64,000 nucleotides of DNA from Poriferisulfidus sp965221375 (GTDB taxonomy: Bacteria; Pseudomonadota; Gammaproteobacteria; Poriferisulfidales; Poriferisulfidaceae): contig OZ244883.1 of NCBI GenBank assembly GCA_965221375.1, forward strand, positions 682,001 through 746,000, given 5' to 3'. Below, piece by piece: positions 1 to 7,914 of the stretch (positions are counted from its first letter, which is position 1; every line of letters begins with the position of its first letter). The translations under genes were made by a program, and so were the position numbers. A model generated the notes under the pieces. It worked only from the letters and a program-made list of their open reading frames with translations, searched no databases and was not told where the DNA came from.

Positions 1-7
1 CGCAACA

Positions 8-535
8 TCAGTGCAAAGAGGGTGGTTTCAGATGATCGGGATTGCGCACTTCATCTTCGGTTGCATCCCGTACACTCAAAATATTGAGAAAGAATCTTAG
101 AGTTTTCCCGGCAAGAGGATGGTTGCCGTCCAGCGTCAGCTGGTCGCCGTCGATTGCGGTGACCCGAAACCGCATGACATCGCCGCTTTCGTTCTGAAAA
201 TCGGCCTCGGCGCCGACATAATGAAACTGCTCCGGCACATCCGCCAGCCTCTGGGTCAGCAGCAAGTCGGGATCGGGCTCGCCAAAAGCATCTTTGGGCT
301 GCAGCAACACCTCAATGGTGTCGCCGGCGCGACGGTTTTCCATAGCCGCTTCAATGCGGTGCCACAGTCCATGCTCGCTGCCATGCACGTAAGAGACCGG
401 CATGTCGATCTGCTCCAGGACTTTCCCGCCTTCGTCCAGGATGCGATAGGTCAGTTCCACCAACTTGTTTGCGCGGATGACCTCGCCTGCGGAAGGGTGG
501 CTGTGGGTAGAGTTGGTAGTCACGGCGATCAACAA
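8..535 (-). CDS. SlyD-like FKBP-type peptidyl-prolyl isomerase
   Basis: A 175-residue protein with the SlyD-type FKBP layout. The FKBP half spans roughly residues 24-95, and the insert-in-flap half carries the family motif LDGNHPLAG at 135-143 (SlyD has a very similar DGNH..AG motif). The likely role is cytoplasmic prolyl isomerisation and chaperoning of folding intermediates. The His/Cys-rich metal-binding tail of E. coli SlyD is missing; the protein ends soon after the FKBP fold. The longest reading starts with TTG at 535. A GTG four codons in (523) is an equally plausible start and no clear ribosome site separates them. The family is secure from the motif, the exact start is not. Confidence 0.88.
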   Translation of the reverse strand: MLIAVTTNSTHSHPSAGEVIRANKLVELTYRILDEGGKVLEQIDMPVSYVHGSEHGLWHRIEAAMENRRAGDTIEVLLQPKDAFGEPDPDLLLTQRLADVPEQFHYVGAEADFQNESGDVMRFRVTAIDGDQLTLDGNHPLAGKTLRFFLNILSVRDATEDEVRNPDHLKPPSLH

Positions 536-687
536 AGGCTTAAAAAACGGAAGTGCGCGCCATTATAAAGGCTTCTTGAACGGCGCCCTGCGGTGCAACG
601 GAGGGAGTTTTCGCGAGGCCAAGGCGGTTTTAATAATTCTGCAAGATAGGGTTACAATAAGGGGCCTACATAATCCATGGGATATCC

Positions 688-822
688 ATGAGCCAAACAC
701 CTACGGACTCAGTTCTACGACGCCATTATGAGCAAATGCGCCAAGCGGGAGGAGGATCCTCTTCCTCTAGCGGCGGTGGTTGCAGTTTGTTCGGCTGGCT
801 GAAAAGATTGTTCTGTCGCTGA
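688..822 (+). CDS. Small 44-residue protein with Gly/Ser linker and C-terminal amphipathic segment
   Basis: ATG at 688 opens a 44-codon frame ending in TGA at 820-822. The translation has three visible parts: a charged N-terminus (MSQTPTDSVLRRHYEQMRQ), a linker of Gly and Ser only (GGGSSSSSGGG, about residues 21-31), and a short hydrophobic and basic tail with two cysteines (CSLFGWLKRLFCR, 32-44). Block organisation like this is unusual for random sequence and suggests a real small protein, perhaps membrane-associated through its tail. It lies in the gap between the SlyD-like and MlaA-like genes, both on the other strand. I cannot name the family. A chance reading frame is still possible. Confidence 0.5.
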   Translation: MSQTPTDSVLRRHYEQMRQAGGGSSSSSGGGCSLFGWLKRLFCR

Positions 823-876
823 TCCAGCATCAAAGCGCCGCGGTCTGAACTTTATGCTTCAGGCGTGTGGCGCAGA

Positions 877-1587
877 TTACTCCAGCGGATAGTCTTCGTA
901 TGACGCATCGCCGTCATTGACAAGGAATTCGCGACGGTCCAGATAGGCGTCGCGCATCAGCGCGTACTGATCTTCGGTAATGTCTTCCACGGCTTCTTCG
1001 GTGGCCATCAGGTCGGCGCGTGTGTCGACTGCATCAATGCTGTAACCAATCATTGCCGCCTCGCCATTGAGCCAGGTGGTGGGAGACGTGGCGTAATCAA
1101 AAGGTTTGCCAAACGCATCGCGGACCGTACTGGGACCCACAAAAGGTAACACGAAGTAAGGACCCGGCTCGGCGCCCCAACTCCCAAAGGTCTGACCAAA
1201 ATCTTCTTCCGACTTGCGGATGCCCATGTCCGTGGCCACATCCAAAAAGCCGCCGACGCCGACGGTGCTGTTAATCAGCAGGCGAGCGAGGGAATTACCG
1301 CCTTCTTCCGGTTTGCCCTGCAGCATGCAGGCGAAAAAGTTGCGAATTTCACCCAGATTTGAAAAGAAATTGCTGATGCCCCGATCGACCGGTTCCGGCG
1401 TGACCGCCTGATACATCTTTGCAGCCGGCTTCAACAGAGCCTTGTCAAACCCGTCATTGAAGGAGTGCATGGCGCGGTTGTAGCCCTCCCAGGGATCGCG
1501 GGGGTCTTCGGCCAGCACCGGGGTGGTGGCCATAAGGGTCAGCGCGGCAACGACACTGACACAGCGCGAGGAAGTTTGGAACATCAA
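877..1587 (-). CDS. mlaA: MlaA (VacJ) family outer-membrane lipid asymmetry protein
   Basis: A 236-residue MlaA/VacJ protein, the outer-membrane part of the Mla system that removes misplaced phospholipids from the outer leaflet and passes them to MlaC. Family landmarks are DPWEGYNRAMHSFND near residue 30, the LINSTVGVGGFLDVA stretch in the middle and EDFGQTFGSWG after it. The N-terminus is a signal peptide ending about TTPVLA/EDP. Most MlaA proteins are lipoproteins, but there is no lipobox cysteine at the cleavage region here, so this copy would be released by signal peptidase I. The other mla genes are not in the window. Confidence 0.93.
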   Translation of the reverse strand: MMFQTSSRCVSVVAALTLMATTPVLAEDPRDPWEGYNRAMHSFNDGFDKALLKPAAKMYQAVTPEPVDRGISNFFSNLGEIRNFFACMLQGKPEEGGNSLARLLINSTVGVGGFLDVATDMGIRKSEEDFGQTFGSWGAEPGPYFVLPFVGPSTVRDAFGKPFDYATSPTTWLNGEAAMIGYSIDAVDTRADLMATEEAVEDITEDQYALMRDAYLDRREFLVNDGDASYEDYPLE

Positions 1588-1664
1588 AATCTCTACGTGA
1601 AACTAGTAACTTTCTATTATAGCCAATCCAAGCCTATATTCCGGCAAAAGAAAACCGTCATAAA

Positions 1665-1677
1665 AGGCCGCCGGCCT
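1665..1677 (-). terminator. Short hairpin at the end of argG
   Basis: On the - strand the argG stop is followed at once by a GC stem (AGGCC, loop GGC, GGCCT) and then TTTTA. It is short, with only a brief T run, so it is a weak intrinsic terminator candidate. Confidence 0.3.
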
Positions 1678-2876
1678 CAGGAGCGGGTGCCGCGCAACCG
1701 CAGTCCGGACAGCCGGATAAAACCGGTGGCGTCGGCTTGGTTGAACTGGCCCTGGTCGTCCTCGAAGGTTGCTTGCGCCGGATCGTAGCGGCTGTGGGGG
1801 GAGGTGCGGCCCTCCACGGTAACAGCCCCTTTGTACAGCCGCAATCGCGCCTCACCGGTGACATCGCGTTGCGTGTGATCAATGAGTTGTTGCAGTGCTT
1901 CGCGTTCTGGGCTGAACCAATAGCCGTTGTAGATCAAAGTGGCGTACTGGGGCATCAAAGCCTCCTTGAGGTGGGCTGCTTCACGGTCCAGCGTCAGCGA
2001 TTCCACGGCCCGATGCGCGGCCAGCAGCACGGTGCCTCCGGGCGTTTCGTAACACCCGCGGGATTTGAGACCGAGATAACGATTTTCCACCATATCCACC
2101 CGGCCAACACCATGCCGGGCGGCCGCTTCATTGACAGCCTCCATCAGGGCCACCGGCGCAAGCGGCTGGCCATCCAGTGAGACCGGGTCGCCGCCTTCGA
2201 AACCGATGCGCAGAACCTGGGGCGAGTCGGGTGCCTCTTGTGGGTCTGTCGTCCAGCGCCACATATCGGCAGGCGGGGATGCATCGGGGTCTTCCAGCAC
2301 ACCGCCTTCGTAGGAGATGTGCAGCAGATTGGCGTCCATGGAATAAGTACTGCCGCCCTGCGCGTTGCGCTCGACTTCAATGCCATGGCGCTGCGCGTAA
2401 TCCAGCAAATCCGAACGTGAATTCAAATCCCACACCCGCCAAGGCGCGATGACGTCCAGTTCCGGTGCCAAGGCTTGCGCCGCCAGCTCAAAACGCACCT
2501 GGTCGTTGCCTTTACCGGTGGCGCCATGGGCCAGAGCGTCGGCTCCCGTCTCGCGGGCCACTTCGACCATCGCGGCCGTAATGAGCGGGCGCGCGATCGA
2601 CGTTCCCAGCAAATACTGGCCTTCGTACAAAGGGTTGGCGCGCAACATCGGAAAGATGTAGTCGCGCACGAAGGGCTCCCGCAGGTCGACAACCCGAATA
2701 TCTTCGATTCCGAGGGATGTGGCCCGTTGCCGGGCCGGTTCCAGGTCTTCGCGCTGGCCGATATCCGCCGTGAACGTGACAATTTCACAGGCGTATTTCT
2801 CCTGCAGCCACTTCAGGATAATCGAAGTGTCCAGGCCGCCGGAATAGGCGAGGACGATTTTGCGGTATTTGGCCAT
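1677..2876 (-). CDS. argG: Argininosuccinate synthase
   Basis: A 399-residue argininosuccinate synthase of the ~400-residue class. It joins citrulline and aspartate using ATP in the penultimate step of arginine synthesis. The N-terminus has the ATP-pyrophosphatase P-loop LAYSGGLDTS (about residues 8-17), followed by TADIGQ and the conserved GATGKGNDQVRFE block near residue 117. The start at MAKYRKIVLAYSGG is chosen because it matches the family N-terminus; the frame stays open 26 codons further upstream but that extension looks non-coding. It is divergent from rnt. No other arg genes are nearby. Confidence 0.96.
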   Translation of the reverse strand: MAKYRKIVLAYSGGLDTSIILKWLQEKYACEIVTFTADIGQREDLEPARQRATSLGIEDIRVVDLREPFVRDYIFPMLRANPLYEGQYLLGTSIARPLITAAMVEVARETGADALAHGATGKGNDQVRFELAAQALAPELDVIAPWRVWDLNSRSDLLDYAQRHGIEVERNAQGGSTYSMDANLLHISYEGGVLEDPDASPPADMWRWTTDPQEAPDSPQVLRIGFEGGDPVSLDGQPLAPVALMEAVNEAAARHGVGRVDMVENRYLGLKSRGCYETPGGTVLLAAHRAVESLTLDREAAHLKEALMPQYATLIYNGYWFSPEREALQQLIDHTQRDVTGEARLRLYKGAVTVEGRTSPHSRYDPAQATFEDDQGQFNQADATGFIRLSGLRLRGTRS

Positions 2877-2971
2877 GGGTTTTTTGGAAAGGGGCGACAA
2901 CTTTTGAGGAATATTCGTATTATAGTGCGGTCGTTCCAAGCACGTTGAGGGCAAGAGTGTCGGGCATCAGC

Positions 2972-3601
2972 ATGGAAAATCGCTTCCGCGGTTTTCTTCC
3001 GGTGGCGGTGGATGTGGAGACCGGGGGTCTGATCCCGGAGACGGATGCCTTGCTGGAGATTAGTGCGGTGCCGTTGCGGATGGACGCCGAAGGTGATTTG
3101 ACGCCCTGTGAGCCAATCGGGTTCGCGGTGCGTCCCTTCGAAGGCGCACGCATTGATCCCGCCTCCATTAAATTAATCGGCATCGATCCCTATGATCCGG
3201 AGCGCGAGGCTGTGTCTGAGCGCGAGGCTCTGGAGGCGGTGTTTCAGAAAGTGCGCCAAGCAGTGCGCGAGCACCATTGCCAGCGGGCAGTTTTGCTAGG
3301 CCATAACGCGGCGTTTGATCTGGCGGTAGTCAACGCTGCCAGCGAGCGCTGTCGGATCAAGCGTAATCCGTTCCACCCGTTCAGCACGCTGGATACGGTG
3401 AGCTTGGGGGCGGCCGTGTTCGGCCACACCGTATTGTCGCGCATTGCCCAGCAGGCAGGCCTCGGCTGGGATGATGCCCAAGCCCACAGTGCCCGCTATG
3501 ACGCGGAGATGACCGCTCGGGTGTTTTGCGAAGTGCTGCGCCGCTGCCGCGATGTGTACCGCGAACAGGCCCAGCAGGTGCGCGAAGATATTACGCGCTG
3601 A
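2972..3601 (+). CDS. rnt: Ribonuclease T
   Basis: A 209-residue DEDDh 3'-5' exoribonuclease that trims the 3' ends of tRNA and other stable RNAs. The catalytic blocks are VDVETGG near the N-terminus, LLGHNAAFD in the middle and AHSARYDAE near the C-terminus, supplying the D, E, D, H and D metal and catalytic residues. MENRFRGFLPVAVDVETGG aligns with the E. coli RNase T N-terminus, so the ATG at 2972 is preferred over an in-frame TTG 27 bases upstream. The 3' end overlaps the convergent grxD by 11 bases. Confidence 0.95.
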   Translation: MENRFRGFLPVAVDVETGGLIPETDALLEISAVPLRMDAEGDLTPCEPIGFAVRPFEGARIDPASIKLIGIDPYDPEREAVSEREALEAVFQKVRQAVREHHCQRAVLLGHNAAFDLAVVNAASERCRIKRNPFHPFSTLDTVSLGAAVFGHTVLSRIAQQAGLGWDDAQAHSARYDAEMTARVFCEVLRRCRDVYREQAQQVREDITR

Positions 3602-3917
3602 CGCCGCGCGCTTTTTCAATCATCGGCTGGAGTTCGCCTTTCTGGTGAAGCTCCAGCGTAATGTCGCAACCGCCGATCAACTCGCCGTCAATGTACAACT
3701 GGGGGAAAGTCGGCCAGTCGGCGAATTTGGGCAAATCCTGAAAGATTTCCGGGTCCATCAGGACATTGACATAAGCGAATTCCTGACCGCACTCCATCAG
3801 GGCCTGGGCGGTGCGGCTGGAGAAGCCGCACTGAGGCATTTGCGGAGTGCCTTTCATGTACACAATGACCGGATTGCCGGTCACCTGTTCGCGGATGCGC
3901 TCGAGGGCGGTACTCAT
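3591..3917 (-). CDS. grxD: Monothiol glutaredoxin (Grx4 type)
   Basis: A 108-residue monothiol glutaredoxin. The active site is CGFS (in MPQCGFSSRTAQAL, about residue 31), followed by WPTFPQLYIDGELIGGCDI with the cis-proline and glutathione-binding loop. Such proteins bind a bridging [2Fe-2S] cluster with glutathione and move it between iron-sulfur biogenesis partners. It is 12 bases downstream of the DUF4242-like gene on the same strand, probably in one transcript, and convergent with rnt (11-base overlap of the coding ends). Confidence 0.96.
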   Translation of the reverse strand: MSTALERIREQVTGNPVIVYMKGTPQMPQCGFSSRTAQALMECGQEFAYVNVLMDPEIFQDLPKFADWPTFPQLYIDGELIGGCDITLELHQKGELQPMIEKARGVSA

Positions 3918-3928
3918 GGCAGCGGCTC

Positions 3929-4201
3929 CTATTCGCCGGTGGTGGGGTCGATCACCGACCGAATTTCGGAGATGCGGTTGGCTGGGAAGCCTCCCTGTTC
4001 AGCATGCTCACGAATGGCCTCTTCGTTGGGGGCGATATAGGTGCAGTACACCTTGTCGTCGGTGACGTAACTTTCCACCCACTGGATTTGGGGGCCCATG
4101 GAGTTCAGGATGCTGCAGGATTTTTGCGAAATGCCATGCAGATCTTCGGCCGACAACTGGCCGGCTCCGGGGATTTCGCGTTCAATAATGTATTTGGGCA
4201 T
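3929..4201 (-). CDS. DUF4242-like small protein
   Basis: A 90-residue protein starting MPKYIIEREIPGAG, with W..SYVTDDKVYCTYIAPNEEAIREHAE in the middle. This is the pattern of the DUF4242 ferredoxin-like-fold family, which includes actinobacterial proteins described as nickel-binding; many members have no assigned role. No signal peptide is seen. It lies just upstream of grxD and is probably cotranscribed with it, so a link to metal or redox homeostasis is possible but unproven. Confidence 0.75.
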   Translation of the reverse strand: MPKYIIEREIPGAGQLSAEDLHGISQKSCSILNSMGPQIQWVESYVTDDKVYCTYIAPNEEAIREHAEQGGFPANRISEIRSVIDPTTGE

Positions 4202-4462
4202 GGTCTCACCAAGGTTGGATTGATCAACAGACCGTCGTGCGGTCGGGCGTCAAATTTTGCCACATTTCGGCAAAAAACGACAGGCTCGAAGCAGGCTGCG
4301 GTCGCGTTCTCAGGGAGATTTTGGGTCGTTTTCGCGGTTTTTCAAGACACTGCATTGACACGACCGCAGGTGTCCCGAAAAGTTGACGAATAAAACGCGC
4401 AATCGCTCTTGAAAAATTGAGATTTGATAAGATATTGTTACCGACAAGGAGGTTTTTTCACT

Positions 4463-5140
4463 ATGGCTCAGTCTCGTGTTTTAAGCGCTGCTGTACCGGC
4501 GCTTGCCGCCAACAAGGTGTTGCGAAACACCTATGCGCTGCTTTCCATGACCCTGCTGTTCAGTGCCCTGACCGCGGGTCTGTCCATGATGTTCAACTGG
4601 CCTCATCCGGGCTTGATTTTGACCCTGGTCGGTTATTTTGGTCTGTTGTTCCTGACCCACAAGTTCCGCGACAGCGGCTGGGGGATTTTGTGTGTGTTCG
4701 CCCTGACCGGCTTCATGGGCCTGACGTTGGGCCCAATCGTCAATATGGCGTTGACGATGAGCAACGGCGGGCAGGTGGTGACTACCGCGCTGGGGATGAC
4801 GGGGGCGATCTTTTTGGTGCTCTCCGGCTACGTGCTGACCAGCCGTCGGGATTTCAGTTTCATGGGCGGCATGCTGATGGTTGGCATTCTGGTCGGATTT
4901 TTCATCGGTCTGGGGTTGGTGGTCGCGGCCATGTTCGGCGCGGAGGTCTCGGGAGCCATGCTCGGCATTTCGGCCCTGTTTGTGCTGCTGATGTGTGGTT
5001 TGATTCTGTATGAGACCAGCGCCATTATTCACGGGGGTGAGACCAACTACATTTTGGCGACGGTGACCCTGTATGTGGCGCTGTACAACCTATTTACCAG
5101 CCTGCTGCACCTGCTCATGGCGTTCGGTGGGGACGATTGA
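4463..5140 (+). CDS. Bax inhibitor-1 family membrane protein (YccA-like)
   Basis: A 225-residue integral membrane protein with about seven hydrophobic segments and the BI-1/YccA features GLTLGPIV and a C-terminal ALYNLFTSLLHLL. E. coli YccA modulates the membrane protease FtsH. The start is ATG 4463, placed by a strong ribosome site AAGGAGG at 4446-4452; an in-frame ATG 13 codons upstream has none. A strong intrinsic terminator follows the stop, so it is probably monocistronic. Confidence 0.93.
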   Translation: MAQSRVLSAAVPALAANKVLRNTYALLSMTLLFSALTAGLSMMFNWPHPGLILTLVGYFGLLFLTHKFRDSGWGILCVFALTGFMGLTLGPIVNMALTMSNGGQVVTTALGMTGAIFLVLSGYVLTSRRDFSFMGGMLMVGILVGFFIGLGLVVAAMFGAEVSGAMLGISALFVLLMCGLILYETSAIIHGGETNYILATVTLYVALYNLFTSLLHLLMAFGGDD

Positions 5141-5199
5141 GCGGTCGCTGATTTAAAATTCCCGCGAGGCGGGACCATGCCAGGGGGAATCGACCAAGC

Positions 5200-5230
5200 A
5201 AAACACCCGGTTGCGACCGGGTGTTTTGGT
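5200..5230 (+). terminator. Intrinsic terminator after the BI-1 gene
   Basis: A 12-bp perfect stem (AAAACACCCGGT / ACCGGGTGTTTT) with the tetraloop TGCG. The A and T ends of the stem make it usable in both directions. It separates the BI-1 gene from the transporter gene. Confidence 0.88.
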
Positions 5231-5287
5231 TAAATTCTCTCGAATTCCGAGTCAATCCTTTCTTTCTTCATCGTTGGGTAACGTCCT

Positions 5288-6676
5288 ATGAACACGACTG
5301 ACACCTCCGTACACGGTTTGTGGTCGAGACGCTCGGCCTTTATTTTTGCCGCCATTGGCTCAGCCGTGGGTCTGGGCAATATCTGGAAGTTCCCATACAT
5401 GACCGGCGAATATGGGGGAGCGGCGTTTGTGCTGGTGTATTTGGCGTGTGTCTTTTTCATCGGTCTGCCGATCATGGTGGCGGAAATCACGCTGGGTCGA
5501 CGGGGACGGCACAGCCCGGTACAGACCATGCGTCAGTTGGCAAAGGAGGACCAAAAATCTCCCAACTGGCAGATGATCGGCTGGTTGGGCATGCTGGGCG
5601 CGGTGACGATTCTGTCGTTCTACCTGGTCATCGCCGGCTGGACAGCTGCCTACTTCTTCGACAGCCTCAGGGGCACGTTCCAGAATATGGATGCGCAGAC
5701 CACCCGGGCCCATTTTGATGTGTTGGTGGGCAGTCCGTGGCGTTTGGTGTTCTGGCATACGTTGATGGCGCTGTTGACCGGTTGGGTCATCATCCGGGGT
5801 GTCAATCGGGGGATTGAGCGCACCACCAGTGTTTTGATGCCGTCGTTGTTTGCCTTGTTGCTGCTGTTGGTGGGTTATGCCGCGCTCTATGGCGACTTTG
5901 CGCGCGGGCTGGAGTATTTGTTTGCGTTTGATGTGTCCAAAATTACCCCGGAAGTCACGCTCAATGCGATGGGCCAGGCTTTCTTTTCTCTGAGTATTGG
6001 CATGGGGGCAATCATGGTGTACGGCGCCTACTTGCCCGGGAAATACTCTATCCCCAAAGCGGCGGCGATTGTCGTGTCCGCGGATGCCTTGGTGGCCCTG
6101 TTGATGGGGGTGGCGCTGTTCCCGGTGGTCTTTGCCAGCGGCATGGAGCCTGGCGCCGGGCCGGGCCTGATTTTCAAAACCCTGGTAGTCGCGTTCGCGC
6201 AAATGCCCGGGGGCTGGCTGATTGGCACCCTGTTTTTTGCCTTGACGGTAATCGCGGCCTGGACCTCTGCAATTTCCTTGATGGAGCCCTGCGTGTCCTG
6301 GCTGGTGGATTCGCGTGGCATGCGTCGTCGCAAAGCGACTCAGGTTTTTACGATATTGGTGTGGTTCCTGGGTTTGGGCACCGTCGTGTCGTTCAATGTG
6401 GGGGAGGATTGGACACTGGGAGGCAGAACCTATTTCGATTGGATGAACTACCTGTCGACCAATGTGGTGCTACCCACCGGCGGAATCCTGATTGCGATTT
6501 ATGCCGGCTGGATGGTCGCACGGGCCAAACTCGAACAGCAGTTGGATGTAAAGACTGGCCATCTGGCCAGTGGGATTATGTTCAATGGCTGGTTGTGGCT
6601 GGTGCGCGTGTTGGTTCCCTTGGCTGTTCTGCTGGTGATGCTGCATGGTTTGGGCCTGTTTGAACCCATGCTGTAA
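5288..6676 (+). CDS. Sodium-dependent transporter of the NSS (SNF) family
   Basis: A 462-residue neurotransmitter:sodium symporter homologue. The first membrane helix carries the sodium-site motif SAVGLGNIWKFPYM (about residues 20-33), followed by GGAAFVLVYLACVFFIGLPIM and roughly ten more hydrophobic segments. Bacterial members (LeuT, TnaT, MhsT) import amino acids with sodium; the substrate here cannot be read from sequence. Its stop shares one base with the ratA start (TAATG), so translation of ratA may be coupled. In many gammaproteobacteria smpB sits beside ratA; here this transporter occupies the upstream side. Confidence 0.93.
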   Translation: MNTTDTSVHGLWSRRSAFIFAAIGSAVGLGNIWKFPYMTGEYGGAAFVLVYLACVFFIGLPIMVAEITLGRRGRHSPVQTMRQLAKEDQKSPNWQMIGWLGMLGAVTILSFYLVIAGWTAAYFFDSLRGTFQNMDAQTTRAHFDVLVGSPWRLVFWHTLMALLTGWVIIRGVNRGIERTTSVLMPSLFALLLLLVGYAALYGDFARGLEYLFAFDVSKITPEVTLNAMGQAFFSLSIGMGAIMVYGAYLPGKYSIPKAAAIVVSADALVALLMGVALFPVVFASGMEPGAGPGLIFKTLVVAFAQMPGGWLIGTLFFALTVIAAWTSAISLMEPCVSWLVDSRGMRRRKATQVFTILVWFLGLGTVVSFNVGEDWTLGGRTYFDWMNYLSTNVVLPTGGILIAIYAGWMVARAKLEQQLDVKTGHLASGIMFNGWLWLVRVLVPLAVLLVMLHGLGLFEPML

Positions 6677-7113
6677 TGCGCATCCATCGTGAGGCGCAGG
6701 TGCCGTATGCGGCAACAAGCATGTATGACTTGGTCAACGATATCGAGTCCTATCCGTTGTTTTTGCCATGGTGTTCGCAAGCGGAAGTACTGAGACGGCA
6801 ATCGGATGAGGTGACTGCCCGTTTGACCTTGTCCTACAGCGCCTTGCAGACTTCCTTCACTACGCGCAACGCCCTGGTGCCCAAAGAGCGTATCGACATG
6901 CACCTTCAGGATGGGCCGTTTCGGCACCTGCACGGTATTTGGACCTTTACGCCGCAGTCGCGCGGCTGCAAAGTGGCGCTGGATATGGAGTTTGAAGTGA
7001 AGGGCGCACTGCGTTTTATGGCGCTGCCCATTGTGTTTGCAGAAGCATGCAACCGCATGGTTCAGGAATTTGTGAAAGAGGCGCGACGACGTGAGCGCCG
7101 AGATTCAGATTGA
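6676..7113 (+). CDS. ratA: RatA / COQ10-like START-domain protein
   Basis: A 145-residue SRPBCC (START-like) protein. PYAATSMYDLVNDIESYPLFLPWCSQAEVL and FRHLHGIWTFTP are hallmarks of the RatA/Coq10 family. E. coli RatA was described as a toxin blocking 70S assembly, while relatives bind ubiquinone; which applies here is unknown. It overlaps both neighbours: one base with the transporter and 23 bases with rnfH. Confidence 0.92.
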   Translation: MRIHREAQVPYAATSMYDLVNDIESYPLFLPWCSQAEVLRRQSDEVTARLTLSYSALQTSFTTRNALVPKERIDMHLQDGPFRHLHGIWTFTPQSRGCKVALDMEFEVKGALRFMALPIVFAEACNRMVQEFVKEARRRERRDSD

Positions 7114-7381
7114 AGTGGTCGATGCCCGAGAGGGGCGTCCACGTTCACATGCCGTGACCGTGCCCGCAGGCACGCAAGTCTTCGAGGTGCTGAAATTCTG
7201 CTCGTGGATGGCTCCGGTCGAGGAGGGAGAAGGTTGCGGTTTTGCGATTTTTGGATGCGAGGTCGATGCGACGTATGTATTACAGGCGGCGGACCGCCTG
7301 GAGATATGTCCGCCCTTGAGGATGACTCCAATGGAGGCGCGGCGTCGGCGCGCCCAGGCCCAGCGCACCCTTAAGAAATAG
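7091..7381 (+). CDS. rnfH: RnfH family ubiquitin-like protein (RatB)
   Basis: A 96-residue RnfH/RatB protein with a beta-grasp fold, containing IQIEVVDAREG near the N-terminus and ADRLEICPPLRMTPMEARRRRA at the end, which is the family signature. It begins inside ratA (23-base overlap), the usual arrangement. The function is not established; some relatives sit with rnf electron-transport genes. It converges on bamE with an 11-base gap and no visible terminator. Confidence 0.92.
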   Translation: MSAEIQIEVVDAREGRPRSHAVTVPAGTQVFEVLKFCSWMAPVEEGEGCGFAIFGCEVDATYVLQAADRLEICPPLRMTPMEARRRRAQAQRTLKK

Positions 7382-7392
7382 CGTACCGAGAT

Positions 7393-7914
7393 CTATTCTT
7401 CCAGCTCGCCCGGCTGCGCGGGAACCCCGACAGGCTCAAATTCCTCTTCTTCGATCGGGTCCGCCTCAATCTGGATGGGGGTGTACTCGCCGCCCAACTC
7501 CAAGTCTCGCATGTCCAGATCACCACTGGGCTCCAGACCCGCCAGTTCGGCGTCAATGGGCACCAGTCGCACGACTTCCTTGAGCAAGTCGTTTTCAAAG
7601 CGCAGGCTCAGCACATCCAGTTCCGAGAGTTCATCGGGGGATGTCTTTTCCTTGTAGTAGGCATAATCCCAGCGATCGGGATTGAAGGTGTCCTGAATCA
7701 TGGGAGTGCCCAGCAGGAACAGCACTTTTTCACGGTCCATACCAATACGCAGATTGCGAACCGCTTCTTCCTGCAGGACGTTGCCCTGCTGCACGCTGAT
7801 TCGATGGTGACCGACTTCTATGCCTTCGGGCAAGAGGTAATCACAACTGGCCAAGGTCAGACAGGCCAGCAGAATCCCCGGCAGGGCAAGGGTGGGAGCG
7901 TGTGCGGGAATCAT
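7393..7914 (-). CDS. bamE: Outer membrane assembly lipoprotein BamE
   Basis: A 173-residue BamE (SmpA/OmlA) lipoprotein of the BAM complex that inserts beta-barrels into the outer membrane. The signal peptide ends in the lipobox LASC, with the acylated cysteine at residue 24. The BamE core follows: VLQEEAVRNLRIGMDREKVLFLLGTP and then DRWDYAYYKE. After the core there is an acidic C-terminal extension of about 60 residues rich in Glu, longer than in E. coli. Its start overlaps the recN stop by four bases (ATGA), so the two are probably cotranscribed. Confidence 0.95.
   Translation of the reverse strand: MIPAHAPTLALPGILLACLTLASCDYLLPEGIEVGHHRISVQQGNVLQEEAVRNLRIGMDREKVLFLLGTPMIQDTFNPDRWDYAYYKEKTSPDELSELDVLSLRFENDLLKEVVRLVPIDAELAGLEPSGDLDMRDLELGGEYTPIQIEADPIEEEEFEPVGVPAQPGELEE

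Noticed and set aside
4202..4462. Heat-shock-like CTTGAAA upstream of the BI-1 gene
   Set aside because: No CCCCAT-type -10 element at 11-16 bases downstream, so I do not call a sigma32 promoter there.
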